64,000 nucleotides of DNA from Defluviitaleaceae bacterium. GTDB taxonomy: Bacteria > Bacillota > Clostridia > Lachnospirales > WQUN01. The stretch spans positions 49,701-113,700 of the forward strand of contig WRAN01000009.1 of assembly GCA_009780185.1 (NCBI GenBank). Direction: 5' to 3'. Made by a program: the position numbers and the translations under genes. Shown here one piece after another: positions 16,948 to 25,337 of this stretch. The notes below the pieces were generated by a model. The model ran no database searches and was not told where the DNA came from. It was given only the letters and a program-made list of their open reading frames with translations. Numbering within the stretch: the first letter of the stretch is position 1; every line of letters starts with the position of its first letter.

Positions 16948-18057
16948 ATGATTAAGGTATTATCTGTATTTGGAACAAGGCCGGAGGCTACTAAGATGGT
17001 TCCGCTTCTTATGGCGCTGCAAGATGAACCAGGGGTTGAACCATACTTCTGCGCGACTGCACAGCACAGGGAGCTTTTGGATCAGGTGCTTAACCCGATG
17101 GAGATAAAGCCGGATTTTGATTTAAATATTATGACCCATGGGCAAAGCCTTGAGGATGTTACCAGCAAAGTACTGTCTGGGCTCAGGCCTATTTTAAAAG
17201 AACTTAAGCCGGATTTACTGCTGGTACATGGGGATACTACAACTACTTTTGCAGCAAGCCTTGCGGCATTTTATGCTAAAGTAGCAGTAGGCCATGTAGA
17301 AGCTGGGCTTCGTACTTATGATAAGTATCGCCCTTATCCGGAGGAAATAAATCGCAAGCTGGTTACCGCCCTTGCGGATCTATATTTTGCGCCCACCGAG
17401 CAGACTAGAGAGAACCTTTTAAAAGAAAATGTGCCTGATAAGTCTATATATGTAACGGGGAATACTGGGCTGGATTTCTTGAAGTATACCGTTAAAGATA
17501 GTTATTATTATGAGAACGAGGCTCTTAATGGGCTAGATTATAGTAAGCGGATTCTTTTGATGACTGCCCACCGCAATGAAAATCAAGGTAAACCTATGGA
17601 AGCCATATGCAGAGGGGTACTTAGGCTGATTGAGGATTATCCGGATACTATGTTGGTGTGGCCTATGCATCCAAATCCCAATGTTAGGGAGACGGCAAAG
17701 AAATATTTATCCGCACATGAACGCATACTGCTTACCGATGCCATAAGTGCTTTTGACATGCATAATTTGATGAAGCGCTCGTATTTGCTGTTGACGGATT
17801 CTGGTGGCCTACAAGAAGAAGCGCCAGCTTTTGATTTGCCTGTACTTGTTTTGCGGGAAGTGACAGAGCGCCCGGAAGGGCTTACAGCCGGGACGCTTAT
17901 TTTGGCGGGGGTTGAAGAGGATTCGATTTATAACCATGGAGCCAAGTTGCTGACGAATACGAAACTTTATAATAAAATGGCAACGGCTCCTAACCCATTT
18001 GGGGACGGCCAGGCCAGTGGACGGATTATTAAGGCTATAAAGGAGCGGTTTATATAA
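16948..18057 (+). CDS. wecB: UDP-N-acetylglucosamine 2-epimerase (non-hydrolysing)
   Basis: 369 aa, normal length. It interconverts UDP-GlcNAc and UDP-ManNAc for cell-surface polymers. The start MIKVLSVFGTRPEATKM at 16948 follows a GGGAG site; the longer upstream frame overlaps the promoter and lacks homology. Family features visible: HGDTTTTFAASLAAFY near residue 90, GHVEAGLRT near 115 followed by PYPEEINRKL, AHRNEN near 208, and DSGGLQEEAP near 288 before VLREVTERPEG. GNAT and rqcP follow with overlapping reading frames, forming a three-gene unit that ends at a strong terminator. Confidence 0.95.
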   Translation: MIKVLSVFGTRPEATKMVPLLMALQDEPGVEPYFCATAQHRELLDQVLNPMEIKPDFDLNIMTHGQSLEDVTSKVLSGLRPILKELKPDLLLVHGDTTTTFAASLAAFYAKVAVGHVEAGLRTYDKYRPYPEEINRKLVTALADLYFAPTEQTRENLLKENVPDKSIYVTGNTGLDFLKYTVKDSYYYENEALNGLDYSKRILLMTAHRNENQGKPMEAICRGVLRLIEDYPDTMLVWPMHPNPNVRETAKKYLSAHERILLTDAISAFDMHNLMKRSYLLLTDSGGLQEEAPAFDLPVLVLREVTERPEGLTAGTLILAGVEEDSIYNHGAKLLTNTKLYNKMATAPNPFGDGQASGRIIKAIKERFI

Positions 18058-18515
18058 TTACACTACAATGGTTTTTTGGGGACAATGGGCTCGAGGATGC
18101 CTTCTATGTACGTAAAGCAGTTTTTGTTGACGAGATGGGAATACAAGAATCTAATGTAAATGATTGTACAGACTATGCCTGTGCTCACCTTGTGGCATAT
18201 GAAGACGATAAACCTGTGGGTACCGGTCGGATTTTGATTTTTGGAGATGACTATATAATAGGAAGAGTAGCGGTGCTAAAATCCCACCGTGGGCAGCATT
18301 TGGGGGTTGGGATAATGCAAACCCTTATTGATGCCTGCTGTCAGATGGGTGGAGAGCGGCAGATCCTGCATGCCCAGACCCATGCCAGAGGGTTTTATGA
18401 AAAATTGGGATTTACTGCTTATGGAGAAGAATTTGAAGAGGCGGGGATTCCTCATATTTGTATGGAGCATTTTGGGAATGTCCGCTGCTCAGGAGGTAAA
18501 AGTCATGAGACTTGA
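18054..18515 (+). CDS. GNAT-family N-acetyltransferase with probable non-AUG start
   Basis: About 153 aa. The frame stays open upstream of the first ATG (18135) and encodes a plausible GNAT beginning, ITLQWFFGDNGLEDAFYVRK then AVFVDEMGIQE, which aligns with the usual R-x-x-VFV-x-E-x-G of this family. No ATG, GTG or TTG precedes it. AGGAG at 18041-18045 points to ATA at 18054 or ATT at 18057 as the initiator, the former overlapping the wecB stop. The acetyl-CoA loop is RGQHLGVG. The acceptor is unknown. The 3' end overlaps rqcP by 11 bases. If initiation were at 18135 the protein would lose its first strand and helix. Confidence 0.72.
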   Translation: MITLQWFFGDNGLEDAFYVRKAVFVDEMGIQESNVNDCTDYACAHLVAYEDDKPVGTGRILIFGDDYIIGRVAVLKSHRGQHLGVGIMQTLIDACCQMGGERQILHAQTHARGFYEKLGFTAYGEEFEEAGIPHICMEHFGNVRCSGGKSHET

Positions 18516-18747
18516 TAAATATTTGAAGGTAAGCCGGATAATAAAGCGGCGTACAGTAGCCAATGAGGCCTGTGATGCTGGACGTGTTACCGTGGGCGGC
18601 AAAGTTGTTAAAGCGTCATACGAGGTAAAGACCGGAGACATTATTGAGATTAAATTTGGAGATAAGCTTACAAAACTTCAGGTGCTGGAGGTCAATCAGA
18701 CCGTCCGGAAGGATGACGCGTCTGGTATGTATAAAATTGTTGATTAG
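18505..18747 (+). CDS. rqcP: RqcP, S4-domain ribosome quality control factor
   Basis: 80 aa. It begins MRLDKYLKVSRIIKRRT at 18505, 8 bases after AGGAGG, and an S4 RNA-binding domain fills the first 60 residues (AGRVTVGGKVVKASYEVKTGD). Length and sequence match RqcP (formerly YabO, Hsp15-like), which works with RqcH on stalled 50S-peptidyl-tRNA during C-terminal alanine tailing. Longer frames through this region are not translated as one protein. It overlaps the GNAT gene and is followed by a terminator. Confidence 0.92.
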   Translation: MRLDKYLKVSRIIKRRTVANEACDAGRVTVGGKVVKASYEVKTGDIIEIKFGDKLTKLQVLEVNQTVRKDDASGMYKIVD

Positions 18748-18767
18748 TAGACTTCTTGCAAAATTAA

Positions 18768-18794
18768 GCCCTGGGATTTTCCCAGGGTTTTTTT
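18768..18794 (+). terminator. Terminator of the wecB-GNAT-rqcP operon
   Basis: CCCTGGG and CCCAGGG form a perfect 7-bp stem with a 5-base loop, followed by seven Ts. Confidence 0.92.
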
Positions 18795-18850
18795 ATTGCG
18801 GAATTTATAGTAAAATGCGCCTTGTACATATTTACAAAGGAGAGCCGGAT

Positions 18851-20302
18851 ATGTCTGACCGTTTTCATAATCCTGAAGAGACGACTTTTGACCTTATTTC
18901 CAGACTTAGACGAGAGGCCCGGCAAGGCTCTCATCCTGAGTCTAATCACGCTGATAAAGAATCCGGGACTTACAAAGTGTATGGATACGATCCTGCGTCT
19001 CCCAAACCTAAGCCATGGACTAAGATAAATAAACCAAAGGGATCTAAGCCACGAAAGAAACCTTCCTATACTTATCGCAGTGCCAAGAAAGCAAAGGATT
19101 CCAAGAGGATACTTGGGTTTAAGATGAGTACCATAGCCATGAGTGCTGGGGGGCTTATTTTGCTTGCGGTATTGTCATTTGGGCTTACTACTTTGTTTAC
19201 TAATGTCTTTGGAGGAAGTCCGGCTGCCGCCTCTGTAAATGCCGATGTTACACCTACCCCTTATCCTTTGGAGGATGAAGCTTATATACCCCTAGAAGAA
19301 TATGCGTATCCTGCGGAGGATTATCCCCTCTACGAGGAATATGAGAATGTTTATGAAGATGAGGCAGATATATTTAATATGCCTTTTACCCGTTTAAATG
19401 TTGAATATGTAATCCGACCACGCCTTCAGGAACTTCGCTATCATATGGGGCTTGATTTTGATGACTATCGGTGGAACGATATTGTATATGAGGTTACATC
19501 TACGACTTTTGATACTTACAGTGACTGGGACTTTGTCGGTATCGACTGGCGGAGTATGATTTTATCCTTTGCAGAAGATACGTTTGTAAGTAGCGAATGG
19601 GCTATTGTATTATCAGACGCACCAGAAATAATTGAGGATGAACCCGTCCAAACCGAGCAGCCATCACCAACACCTATCTCTACACCAACACCACGCCAAC
19701 AAGCTTCAACAGTGCGTATTACCCTTTCCCATAATGGGCTTGGGGTTTTGATCGTGGATAACCAGACCCTAATAGATTTGTTTGTTAGAGATTATCAGCT
19801 TAGATTGGCTATTAATAGCCCTGGGGATTTCCCTTTTAGTGAGCATGCTATTTCCTATTGGGCCAGTGCTATTACCAGGCTCTATAATGAAGAGGGCTTC
19901 ACACGGGCAGAGAGCAGATTACAAGAAAATATCGCAGCCTTGGAGAGGGCAGAGATTGAGATGAATAACCCGTTATCACGTGGAGATGAAACGCCACCTA
20001 TCGGGGAATTTTACGCTGTCAACCTTAACCATTTTACTCCAGCAGGGGTAGACTTTACGCTTCCTGTGTTGCAGCTAAGAAGCCGGGCGGTTAGAGATTG
20101 GTTTGAGAGAAATTTTGAGATGATGCTGCATCTTTCTACTCCGCCTCATTATCTCACTGGGAACCATGAGCCATGGTTCTTATTGGAGGCTCATGTTAAT
20201 AACCTTAGCGAAGATAATGCGATTGCGTTTTTGATTGCTAGGTCTGTTAATATGGCTAGACAGCATGGATGGACTGAGGCTTCTGAGTCTAATTTCCAGT
20301 AA
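18851..20302 (+). CDS. Unrecognised membrane-anchored protein with large external domain
   Basis: 483 aa from ATG at 18851, preceded by AAAGGAG. Residues 1-90 are hydrophilic and basic (cytoplasmic, with repeated KPK and KK patches). One membrane helix lies near 95-118 (MSAGGLILLAVLSFGLTTLF). An acidic, tyrosine-rich stretch follows (about 135-170), then a folded segment to about 255, a Thr/Pro linker (EQPSPTPISTPTPRQQ near 270) and a C-terminal domain of about 200 residues ending ARQHGWTEASESNF. I recognise no family. The architecture suggests a surface sensor or envelope protein. It stands alone between two terminators. Confidence 0.8.
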   Translation: MSDRFHNPEETTFDLISRLRREARQGSHPESNHADKESGTYKVYGYDPASPKPKPWTKINKPKGSKPRKKPSYTYRSAKKAKDSKRILGFKMSTIAMSAGGLILLAVLSFGLTTLFTNVFGGSPAAASVNADVTPTPYPLEDEAYIPLEEYAYPAEDYPLYEEYENVYEDEADIFNMPFTRLNVEYVIRPRLQELRYHMGLDFDDYRWNDIVYEVTSTTFDTYSDWDFVGIDWRSMILSFAEDTFVSSEWAIVLSDAPEIIEDEPVQTEQPSPTPISTPTPRQQASTVRITLSHNGLGVLIVDNQTLIDLFVRDYQLRLAINSPGDFPFSEHAISYWASAITRLYNEEGFTRAESRLQENIAALERAEIEMNNPLSRGDETPPIGEFYAVNLNHFTPAGVDFTLPVLQLRSRAVRDWFERNFEMMLHLSTPPHYLTGNHEPWFLLEAHVNNLSEDNAIAFLIARSVNMARQHGWTEASESNFQ

Positions 20303-20332
20303 TAATTTTTATTTATGTAAACGGAAAATATT

Positions 20333-20368
20333 AATCCCAGGTGGCGATGTTGCTACCTGGGATTTTTT
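20333..20368 (+). terminator. Terminator after the membrane-anchored protein gene
   Basis: AATCCCAGGT and ACCTGGGATT make a 10-bp stem with a 12-base loop, followed by Ts on the plus strand. It lies between convergent genes and could also serve ribU weakly. Confidence 0.85.
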
Positions 20369-20380
20369 CACGTGTATTCT

Positions 20381-21022
20381 TTATAAAACCAATATCCACA
20401 ATATACAGGTAACAACTACAAAAATGGCAACCAATATAAGGCCAATATTAACTTTTGATGTGGAAACTTCGTTAGTTCGTGAAGGCAGCAGGTTTGCGGC
20501 TTGAAGTGCTTTTTTTACATGCTTGTAAATTATAAATGTAAAGGCGGCGTTTAGGCCATTACTAATTAAGTTAAAAGGCAGAAATGCAGATAGTAACAGC
20601 GGAGTAACTGATTCACGAGTAACTCCTGGCATATAAAGTGGCACAATTAAGTAATTCCATAGCATTGCCACGATTGTAGCCACAAAAAAGGCCACTACTA
20701 ACCCGATTGTTGCACCCTTAATACTGCGGTTCCTTTTATAAATAAATGCCGCAGTACAACAAAAGGCTGTGCTTGTAATAACATTCATCAATAATCCCCA
20801 AGGCCCCGTTTGACTTACCGTAAACATCTGGATTACAGAGACAACAACCGTTACAGAAAACGCCGCCAAAGGCCCAAAAATAAAACCCGCAATAGTAATT
20901 ATAACGTCTTTGGGGTCATACCTAAGAAATAACACCACCGGCACCCTAACAAAAGCCGCCAACACAAAGGCTATGGCGCTAAACATGGCCAACACCGTTA
21001 GCCGTTTTGTTTCTACTCGCAT
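20381..21022 (-). CDS. ribU: ECF transporter S component, riboflavin-specific (RibU)
   Basis: 213 aa, five to six membrane helices. It is the substrate-binding subunit of an energy-coupling factor transporter; the ATPases and EcfT are encoded elsewhere. The loop FLRYDPKDVIITIAGFIFGP near residue 33 is the conserved RibU/ECF pattern. An FMN riboswitch lies directly upstream on the same strand, which fixes the likely substrate as riboflavin. The start at 21022 follows GGAGGAG. A short charged loop near the C-terminus (LPSRTNEVSTSK) precedes a final helix. Confidence 0.92.
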   Translation of the reverse strand: MRVETKRLTVLAMFSAIAFVLAAFVRVPVVLFLRYDPKDVIITIAGFIFGPLAAFSVTVVVSVIQMFTVSQTGPWGLLMNVITSTAFCCTAAFIYKRNRSIKGATIGLVVAFFVATIVAMLWNYLIVPLYMPGVTRESVTPLLLSAFLPFNLISNGLNAAFTFIIYKHVKKALQAANLLPSRTNEVSTSKVNIGLILVAIFVVVTCILWILVL

Positions 21023-21046
21023 AAACTCCTCCTGTTTAGAGGCATA

Positions 21047-21079
21047 TAAAAAGCCCCATGATTATACACAGGGCTTTTA
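21047..21079 (-). terminator. Expression-platform terminator of the FMN riboswitch
   Basis: On the minus strand AAAAGCCC pairs with GGGGCTTTTT around a loop of about 13 bases, just before the ribU ribosome site. This fits ligand-dependent transcription termination. Confidence 0.8.
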
Positions 21080-21093
21080 AGGCAAATAAAATA

Positions 21094-21264
21094 ACACCGC
21101 CTTCTTCCATCCAGACTTAGCGTTTGTTTTACAACACACGCATCACTGTCGGTCTCGGAATCGCACCGAGTCGGCATCCCAAAAAAGGATGTTCGCGGAC
21201 TAAAGAATGTGAAATTTAGCACACTCTATCACCGCCGGTAGGGAATTTCACCCTGCCCTGAAGT
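21094..21264 (-). ncRNA. FMN riboswitch (RFN element)
   Basis: Read on the minus strand it opens with TTCAGGGCAGGGTGAAATTC, continues with CCCTACCGGCGGT, contains AGTCCGCGA and GCCGACTCGGTG, CCGACAGT, and closes with AGTCTGGATGGAAGAAGG. These are the conserved blocks of the RFN aptamer in the right order. It controls ribU by the downstream terminator. Confidence 0.96.
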
Positions 21265-21346
21265 TTAAGTTTTTTAATTCTATACAATTGTGAAATCTAT
21301 ATTATCAATGATTTGTTTATCTGTAAACCCTTGCGATTGGATATGA

Positions 21347-22579
21347 CTATAGCATATTAGCCAGCATATCTTCGTATGTGTCGCGGCGGCGGATTTGTAT
21401 TAATTCGCCGTCTTTTTTTATTAGCACTTCCGCAGGGCGGGGCCGATGGTTGTAGATTGAGCTCATAGAGTAGCCATAGGCTCCGGCGTCTAGTATGCCT
21501 AGTATGTCCCCTTCTTTTATTGGGGGCAGAGGGCGGGACTTTGCTATATAATCGCCGCTTTCGCATTGGTTACCTACTATGCTTATGGGCGTGAGAGGAC
21601 CTTCCGAAGAATTGTATACCTCTATATCATGATGGGCTTCGTATAAAGTTGTGCGAACAAGTACGCTAAAGCCTAGGTCTGTACCTGCAAACTTGGTTTC
21701 GCCATTTTGCTTTATGCTATGCACTGTGCCCAATAGTACGCCACATTCTGCCGAGATATACCGGCCTGGTTCTATCATATAGGTTAGGGGTTTGCCGTAT
21801 TCTTTAGTGAAGTCAGTCAGATATTTTGTTAGGGTTTGCCCTAGGTAGGCAAGGTTCATTGGAGCTTCGCCTTTTTGTTTGTGGTATGGGATGCTAAAGC
21901 CGCCGCCTAGGTCTATAAATTCTAGATTTTCGAAGTGGCGGGCTATGGATAATAGCTCTTCTACTCCGGCTAGATATAGCTCTTCCGGATTTTGGGAGCC
22001 GAAATGGTGGTTTATACCTATAAGCTGCAAGTTGTACTTGTCCAGTAGGGCTTTAACTTCTGGAATGAAAACGGCTCGTATACCGAATTTGGTTTTATCC
22101 CCTCCGGTTATTACGTTTTCGTGGTGGCCTCCACCTACCCCGCCATTGAAGCGCAGAGCGATTTTGCCTCCTGGGTTTAGTTTTCCGTAGGTTTCTAACT
22201 GAGATATAGAGTCCAGACTTAGGGTTATACCTCGCTCTATGGCAAAGGACATCTCCTCCGCAGAAATGTTATTTGCTATGAAGAATAGATCGTCAGGGGT
22301 GAAACCTGCCTTTAGAGCGGCTATGGCTTCGCCTGGGCTTGATACGTCGGCGTGCAAGCCTTCTTCTTTGGCTATGCCCAGTAAGGTTAGGTTTGTGTTG
22401 GCCTTAATAGCGTAATTTACACGGAAGTTGGGGTATGAGGTTAAATTTTTCATATCCTTGCAGCGCTGACGAAAAATATTTTCGTTGTATACATATAGGG
22501 GGCTACCGTAGGTAGCGACTAATGTGGCAGGATCGTGACCTTGGTAGAAATTAATAGTTTCGGTTACTGATGGTTTCAA
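21347..22579 (-). CDS. lysA: Diaminopimelate decarboxylase
   Basis: 410 aa. It converts meso-diaminopimelate to lysine. It is a fold-type III PLP enzyme; the PLP lysine is in NYAIKANTN near residue 59. HHFGSQ near 190, GGGFSIP near 225, EPGRYISAECG near 270, QCESGD near 340 and DAGAYGYSMSSIYN near 370 are the expected motifs. The initiator is TTG (22579) with GGA in front. It is the last gene of the ykvI-deoB-aspS-lgt-lysA run, 16 bases after lgt. A diaminopimelate dehydrogenase gene at 50 kb completes the last steps of the short lysine route. Confidence 0.9.
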   Translation of the reverse strand: MKPSVTETINFYQGHDPATLVATYGSPLYVYNENIFRQRCKDMKNLTSYPNFRVNYAIKANTNLTLLGIAKEEGLHADVSSPGEAIAALKAGFTPDDLFFIANNISAEEMSFAIERGITLSLDSISQLETYGKLNPGGKIALRFNGGVGGGHHENVITGGDKTKFGIRAVFIPEVKALLDKYNLQLIGINHHFGSQNPEELYLAGVEELLSIARHFENLEFIDLGGGFSIPYHKQKGEAPMNLAYLGQTLTKYLTDFTKEYGKPLTYMIEPGRYISAECGVLLGTVHSIKQNGETKFAGTDLGFSVLVRTTLYEAHHDIEVYNSSEGPLTPISIVGNQCESGDYIAKSRPLPPIKEGDILGILDAGAYGYSMSSIYNHRPRPAEVLIKKDGELIQIRRRDTYEDMLANML

Positions 22580-22595
22580 AGGGTCGTTCCTTTCT

Positions 22596-23501
22596 TTACT
22601 TTTTGCGGCGTCTATTTTTCTTCGCCGGGGCTGGTTCTGGTTTTTTTAAGCGGCCTGTATAGCCCATAAACAGCATTACCGCCGCGATTAATACAAACAG
22701 TATGGACATTATTTGGCTGGCGGGTATAGCAAAGAACATTAGCTGGTCTGTTCTCAGACCTTCTATAAAGAAGCGAGCCAGACCATAGCCTAGCATGTAT
22801 AGGAAAATCATTTCCCCATCGAAGCGTTTGTGTGGGCGGTATATCACAAGGGCTGTAACTAAAATAAAATTGAAAACCGCTTCGTATAGGAATGTAGGAT
22901 GCACTTGCATGTACTCTACTCCGGCAAAAGTATACACTCGCTCCAATAGCTCTGGGGTGGTGTACATGGCTTGATCTACTCTTATGCGCATCGCAAATAG
23001 GTTGTCGGTATAGCCTCCAAACGCCTCTCGGTTAAAGAAATTACCAAAACGGCCTATTGCTTGTCCTAGCGCTAGTGAGGGGCCGGCGGTATCTACTATT
23101 GTTGTGATAGGGATCTTTTTTCTTTTAGAGATGATATATCCGGCTAGTAGCGCGCCTATTATGCCGCCGTAGATGGCTAACCCGCCTTCTCTTAAATTGA
23201 AAAACGCGAGTATTACATTTCGGCCCCGGAATTGATGCCAATTGAAGATCATGTAATAGAGCCTGAGGCCTACGAAAGCCAGTATAATACCAAGGATTAA
23301 TAAATCCATATAATCGCTTACTTTTTGGCCTGTCTTGGCTGCGTACCAAAAGGCAAGCAGGGCAGCGCAGATTATGCCTAGAACAATGAAGAAGGCATAC
23401 CAATATATTGCAAAGTTTCCTATGCTAAATACATAAACAGGTATGCGGCGGAACCATATTCCTAGGTTTGGGAACCATATATCTGGGGGATAGCTTGGCA
23501 T
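22596..23501 (-). CDS. lgt: Prolipoprotein diacylglyceryl transferase
   Basis: 301 aa, about seven membrane helices. It attaches diacylglycerol to the lipobox cysteine of prelipoproteins. The signature GRFGNFFNREAFGG lies near residue 150 and VHPTFLYEAVFN near 200, both family hallmarks. The C-terminus is very basic (KKNRRRKK). The start at 23501 follows AAAGGTGA. Its substrates include the lipoproteins encoded at 39.6, 48.0 and 61.8 kb in this window. Confidence 0.95.
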   Translation of the reverse strand: MPSYPPDIWFPNLGIWFRRIPVYVFSIGNFAIYWYAFFIVLGIICAALLAFWYAAKTGQKVSDYMDLLILGIILAFVGLRLYYMIFNWHQFRGRNVILAFFNLREGGLAIYGGIIGALLAGYIISKRKKIPITTIVDTAGPSLALGQAIGRFGNFFNREAFGGYTDNLFAMRIRVDQAMYTTPELLERVYTFAGVEYMQVHPTFLYEAVFNFILVTALVIYRPHKRFDGEMIFLYMLGYGLARFFIEGLRTDQLMFFAIPASQIMSILFVLIAAVMLFMGYTGRLKKPEPAPAKKNRRRKK

Positions 23502-23553
23502 ACTGATTCACCTTTCATAAACTTATTACGAGCTTTTACCCAAAAAAACAAAT

Positions 23554-25323
23554 CTACTCAGTACGAATACCAAGTTCCTTTAGTTGGGTATCGGCTACTG
23601 GGCCTGGGGCGTGGGTCATTGGGCAGGATGCGTCTTTTACTTTTGGGAAGGCTATTACGTCCCGTATGGCTTCTTCTCCTGCCATTAGCATTACTATACG
23701 ATCCAATCCTAGACCTATTCCGCCGTGTGGGGGAACACCATATTTTAAAGCTTCTAAGAAGTGACCAAAGTTAGCGGCTGCGGTTTCTGGGGTGAAGCCC
23801 AGTGCAGCAAACATACGGTCTTGCAGGTCGCGTCTATGGATGCGGATACTGCCGCTGCCTAGTTCGAAGCCATTGAGTACTAAGTCATAGGCTCTCGCTC
23901 TTATGGTACTTGGATTACTTTCCAGAAGATGCTCGTCTTCTTCCAGCGGGGAGGTGAAGGGGTGGTGGGCGGCGTAGTAACGGTCATCCTCTTCTGAGTA
24001 TTCGAATAGAGGGAATTGAGTAATCCACAAAAAGCGGAATTCTTTTGGGTCTAGTATGCCTCTCCATTTTGCGGCGGCGTTACGCACTGCCCCTAGGGCA
24101 TTGAATACTATGGAGTTTTTATCAGCGCATAGTAGGATTAAATCTCCAGGCTTACCGTCAAAGGCGGAGGCTAGTTCATTTATTTGCTCTGGGGTGAAGA
24201 ACTTTGAGATAGTGGATTTTACTGTGCCGTCTTCCGCTAAGGTTATCCAGGCTAGGCCTTTGGCTTTGTGTGTGCGAGCTAATTCTACTAATCCGTCAAT
24301 TTGCTTTCGTGGCATCGCGGCACATCCTTCGGCGTTAATGCCTCGGACGCTTCCGCCGCTTTCTAATGCTTGAGTAAATACTTGGAAGTCACTGCTCGCT
24401 ACTAGCGCGGAAATATCTTTCAGTTCCATGTCGAAACGCAGGTCGGGCTTATCCGAGCCAAAGCGCTCCATAGAATCCTGCCATGTTATACGCTCAAAGG
24501 GTATGGGGATATCTACATCTAGTACGTCTTTAAAGGCTTTGGCCATCATTCCCTCAACTGTGGCGTGAACATCGTCTTCTTCTACGAAGGAGCGCTCCAT
24601 ATCTATTTGGGTAAACTCTGGCTGGCGGTCTGCCCGCAGATCCTCATCGCGAAAGTTTCTTGACAGTTGAAAATATTTATCAAAGCCTGAAATCATCAGT
24701 AGTTGCTTTAGTTGTTGGGGGGATTGAGGCAGGGCATAGAAATTTCCTGGGTGAACCCGTGAGGGCACCAGATAGTCCCGCGCTCCTTCCGGTGATGAGT
24801 TGGTTAGTATCGGGGTTTCAATTTCTATAAAGCCATCTTCTGATAGGTAATTGCGTATGCTTTGGGAGAACTTGTGACGCAGGATCATATTGTGCTGCAT
24901 TGCTGGGCGGCGTAAATCTATATAACGATACTTTAGACGGGTATCTACTGCTACGTCTTCGTCTGCTACTTGGAATGGTGGAACTTCTGATTCCGATAGC
25001 ACCCTAAGAGCTTGTACATCAATTTCTATTTCGCCGGTTGCCATGTCTGGGTTTACGTTTTCCGGGGTACGGCCTATTACCAGACCTGTGACAGCTACTA
25101 CATATTCTCCTCGGATGGAGTCTTTGGCTAGTTGATACATCTCAGCCGATACGCGTTTTTCGTCTACTACTACTTGTACGATGCCGGTGCGGTCACGTAC
25201 TACTATGAAAATTAGATTGTGTAAGTAACGGCGCTTATTTACCCAACCCATTACAGTTACTGTTTGGCCTATGTTTGCTGCGGTTACTTCTCCCGCGTAA
25301 TGAGTGCGGCTCATGCCTTTCAT
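23554..25323 (-). CDS. aspS: Aspartyl-tRNA synthetase, bacterial type
   Basis: 589 aa, normal for the bacterial type with the GAD insertion. An OB-fold anticodon-binding domain occupies 1-110, catalytic class II motifs include FRDEDLRADRQPEFTQIDME near residue 220 and GIGLGLDRIVMLMAGE near 535, and an insertion domain lies between about 285 and 420. A separate asnS is present at 59 kb, so this enzyme need not be non-discriminating. The chosen ATG (25323) is about 18 bases from the nearest GGAG, so initiation may use the close second ATG four codons later. Confidence 0.96.
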   Translation of the reverse strand: MKGMSRTHYAGEVTAANIGQTVTVMGWVNKRRYLHNLIFIVVRDRTGIVQVVVDEKRVSAEMYQLAKDSIRGEYVVAVTGLVIGRTPENVNPDMATGEIEIDVQALRVLSESEVPPFQVADEDVAVDTRLKYRYIDLRRPAMQHNMILRHKFSQSIRNYLSEDGFIEIETPILTNSSPEGARDYLVPSRVHPGNFYALPQSPQQLKQLLMISGFDKYFQLSRNFRDEDLRADRQPEFTQIDMERSFVEEDDVHATVEGMMAKAFKDVLDVDIPIPFERITWQDSMERFGSDKPDLRFDMELKDISALVASSDFQVFTQALESGGSVRGINAEGCAAMPRKQIDGLVELARTHKAKGLAWITLAEDGTVKSTISKFFTPEQINELASAFDGKPGDLILLCADKNSIVFNALGAVRNAAAKWRGILDPKEFRFLWITQFPLFEYSEEDDRYYAAHHPFTSPLEEDEHLLESNPSTIRARAYDLVLNGFELGSGSIRIHRRDLQDRMFAALGFTPETAAANFGHFLEALKYGVPPHGGIGLGLDRIVMLMAGEEAIRDVIAFPKVKDASCPMTHAPGPVADTQLKELGIRTE

Positions 25324-25337
25324 TGTTTCGCCTATAT

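Noticed and set aside
21013..21222. Small coding frame over the riboflavin transporter leader
   Set aside because: The stretch is the conserved FMN riboswitch, so the open frame is incidental.
23554..25323. T-box leaders for aspS, hisS or asnS
   Set aside because: The bases upstream are too short, and no T-box consensus bulge sequence was seen; all three are inside operons.
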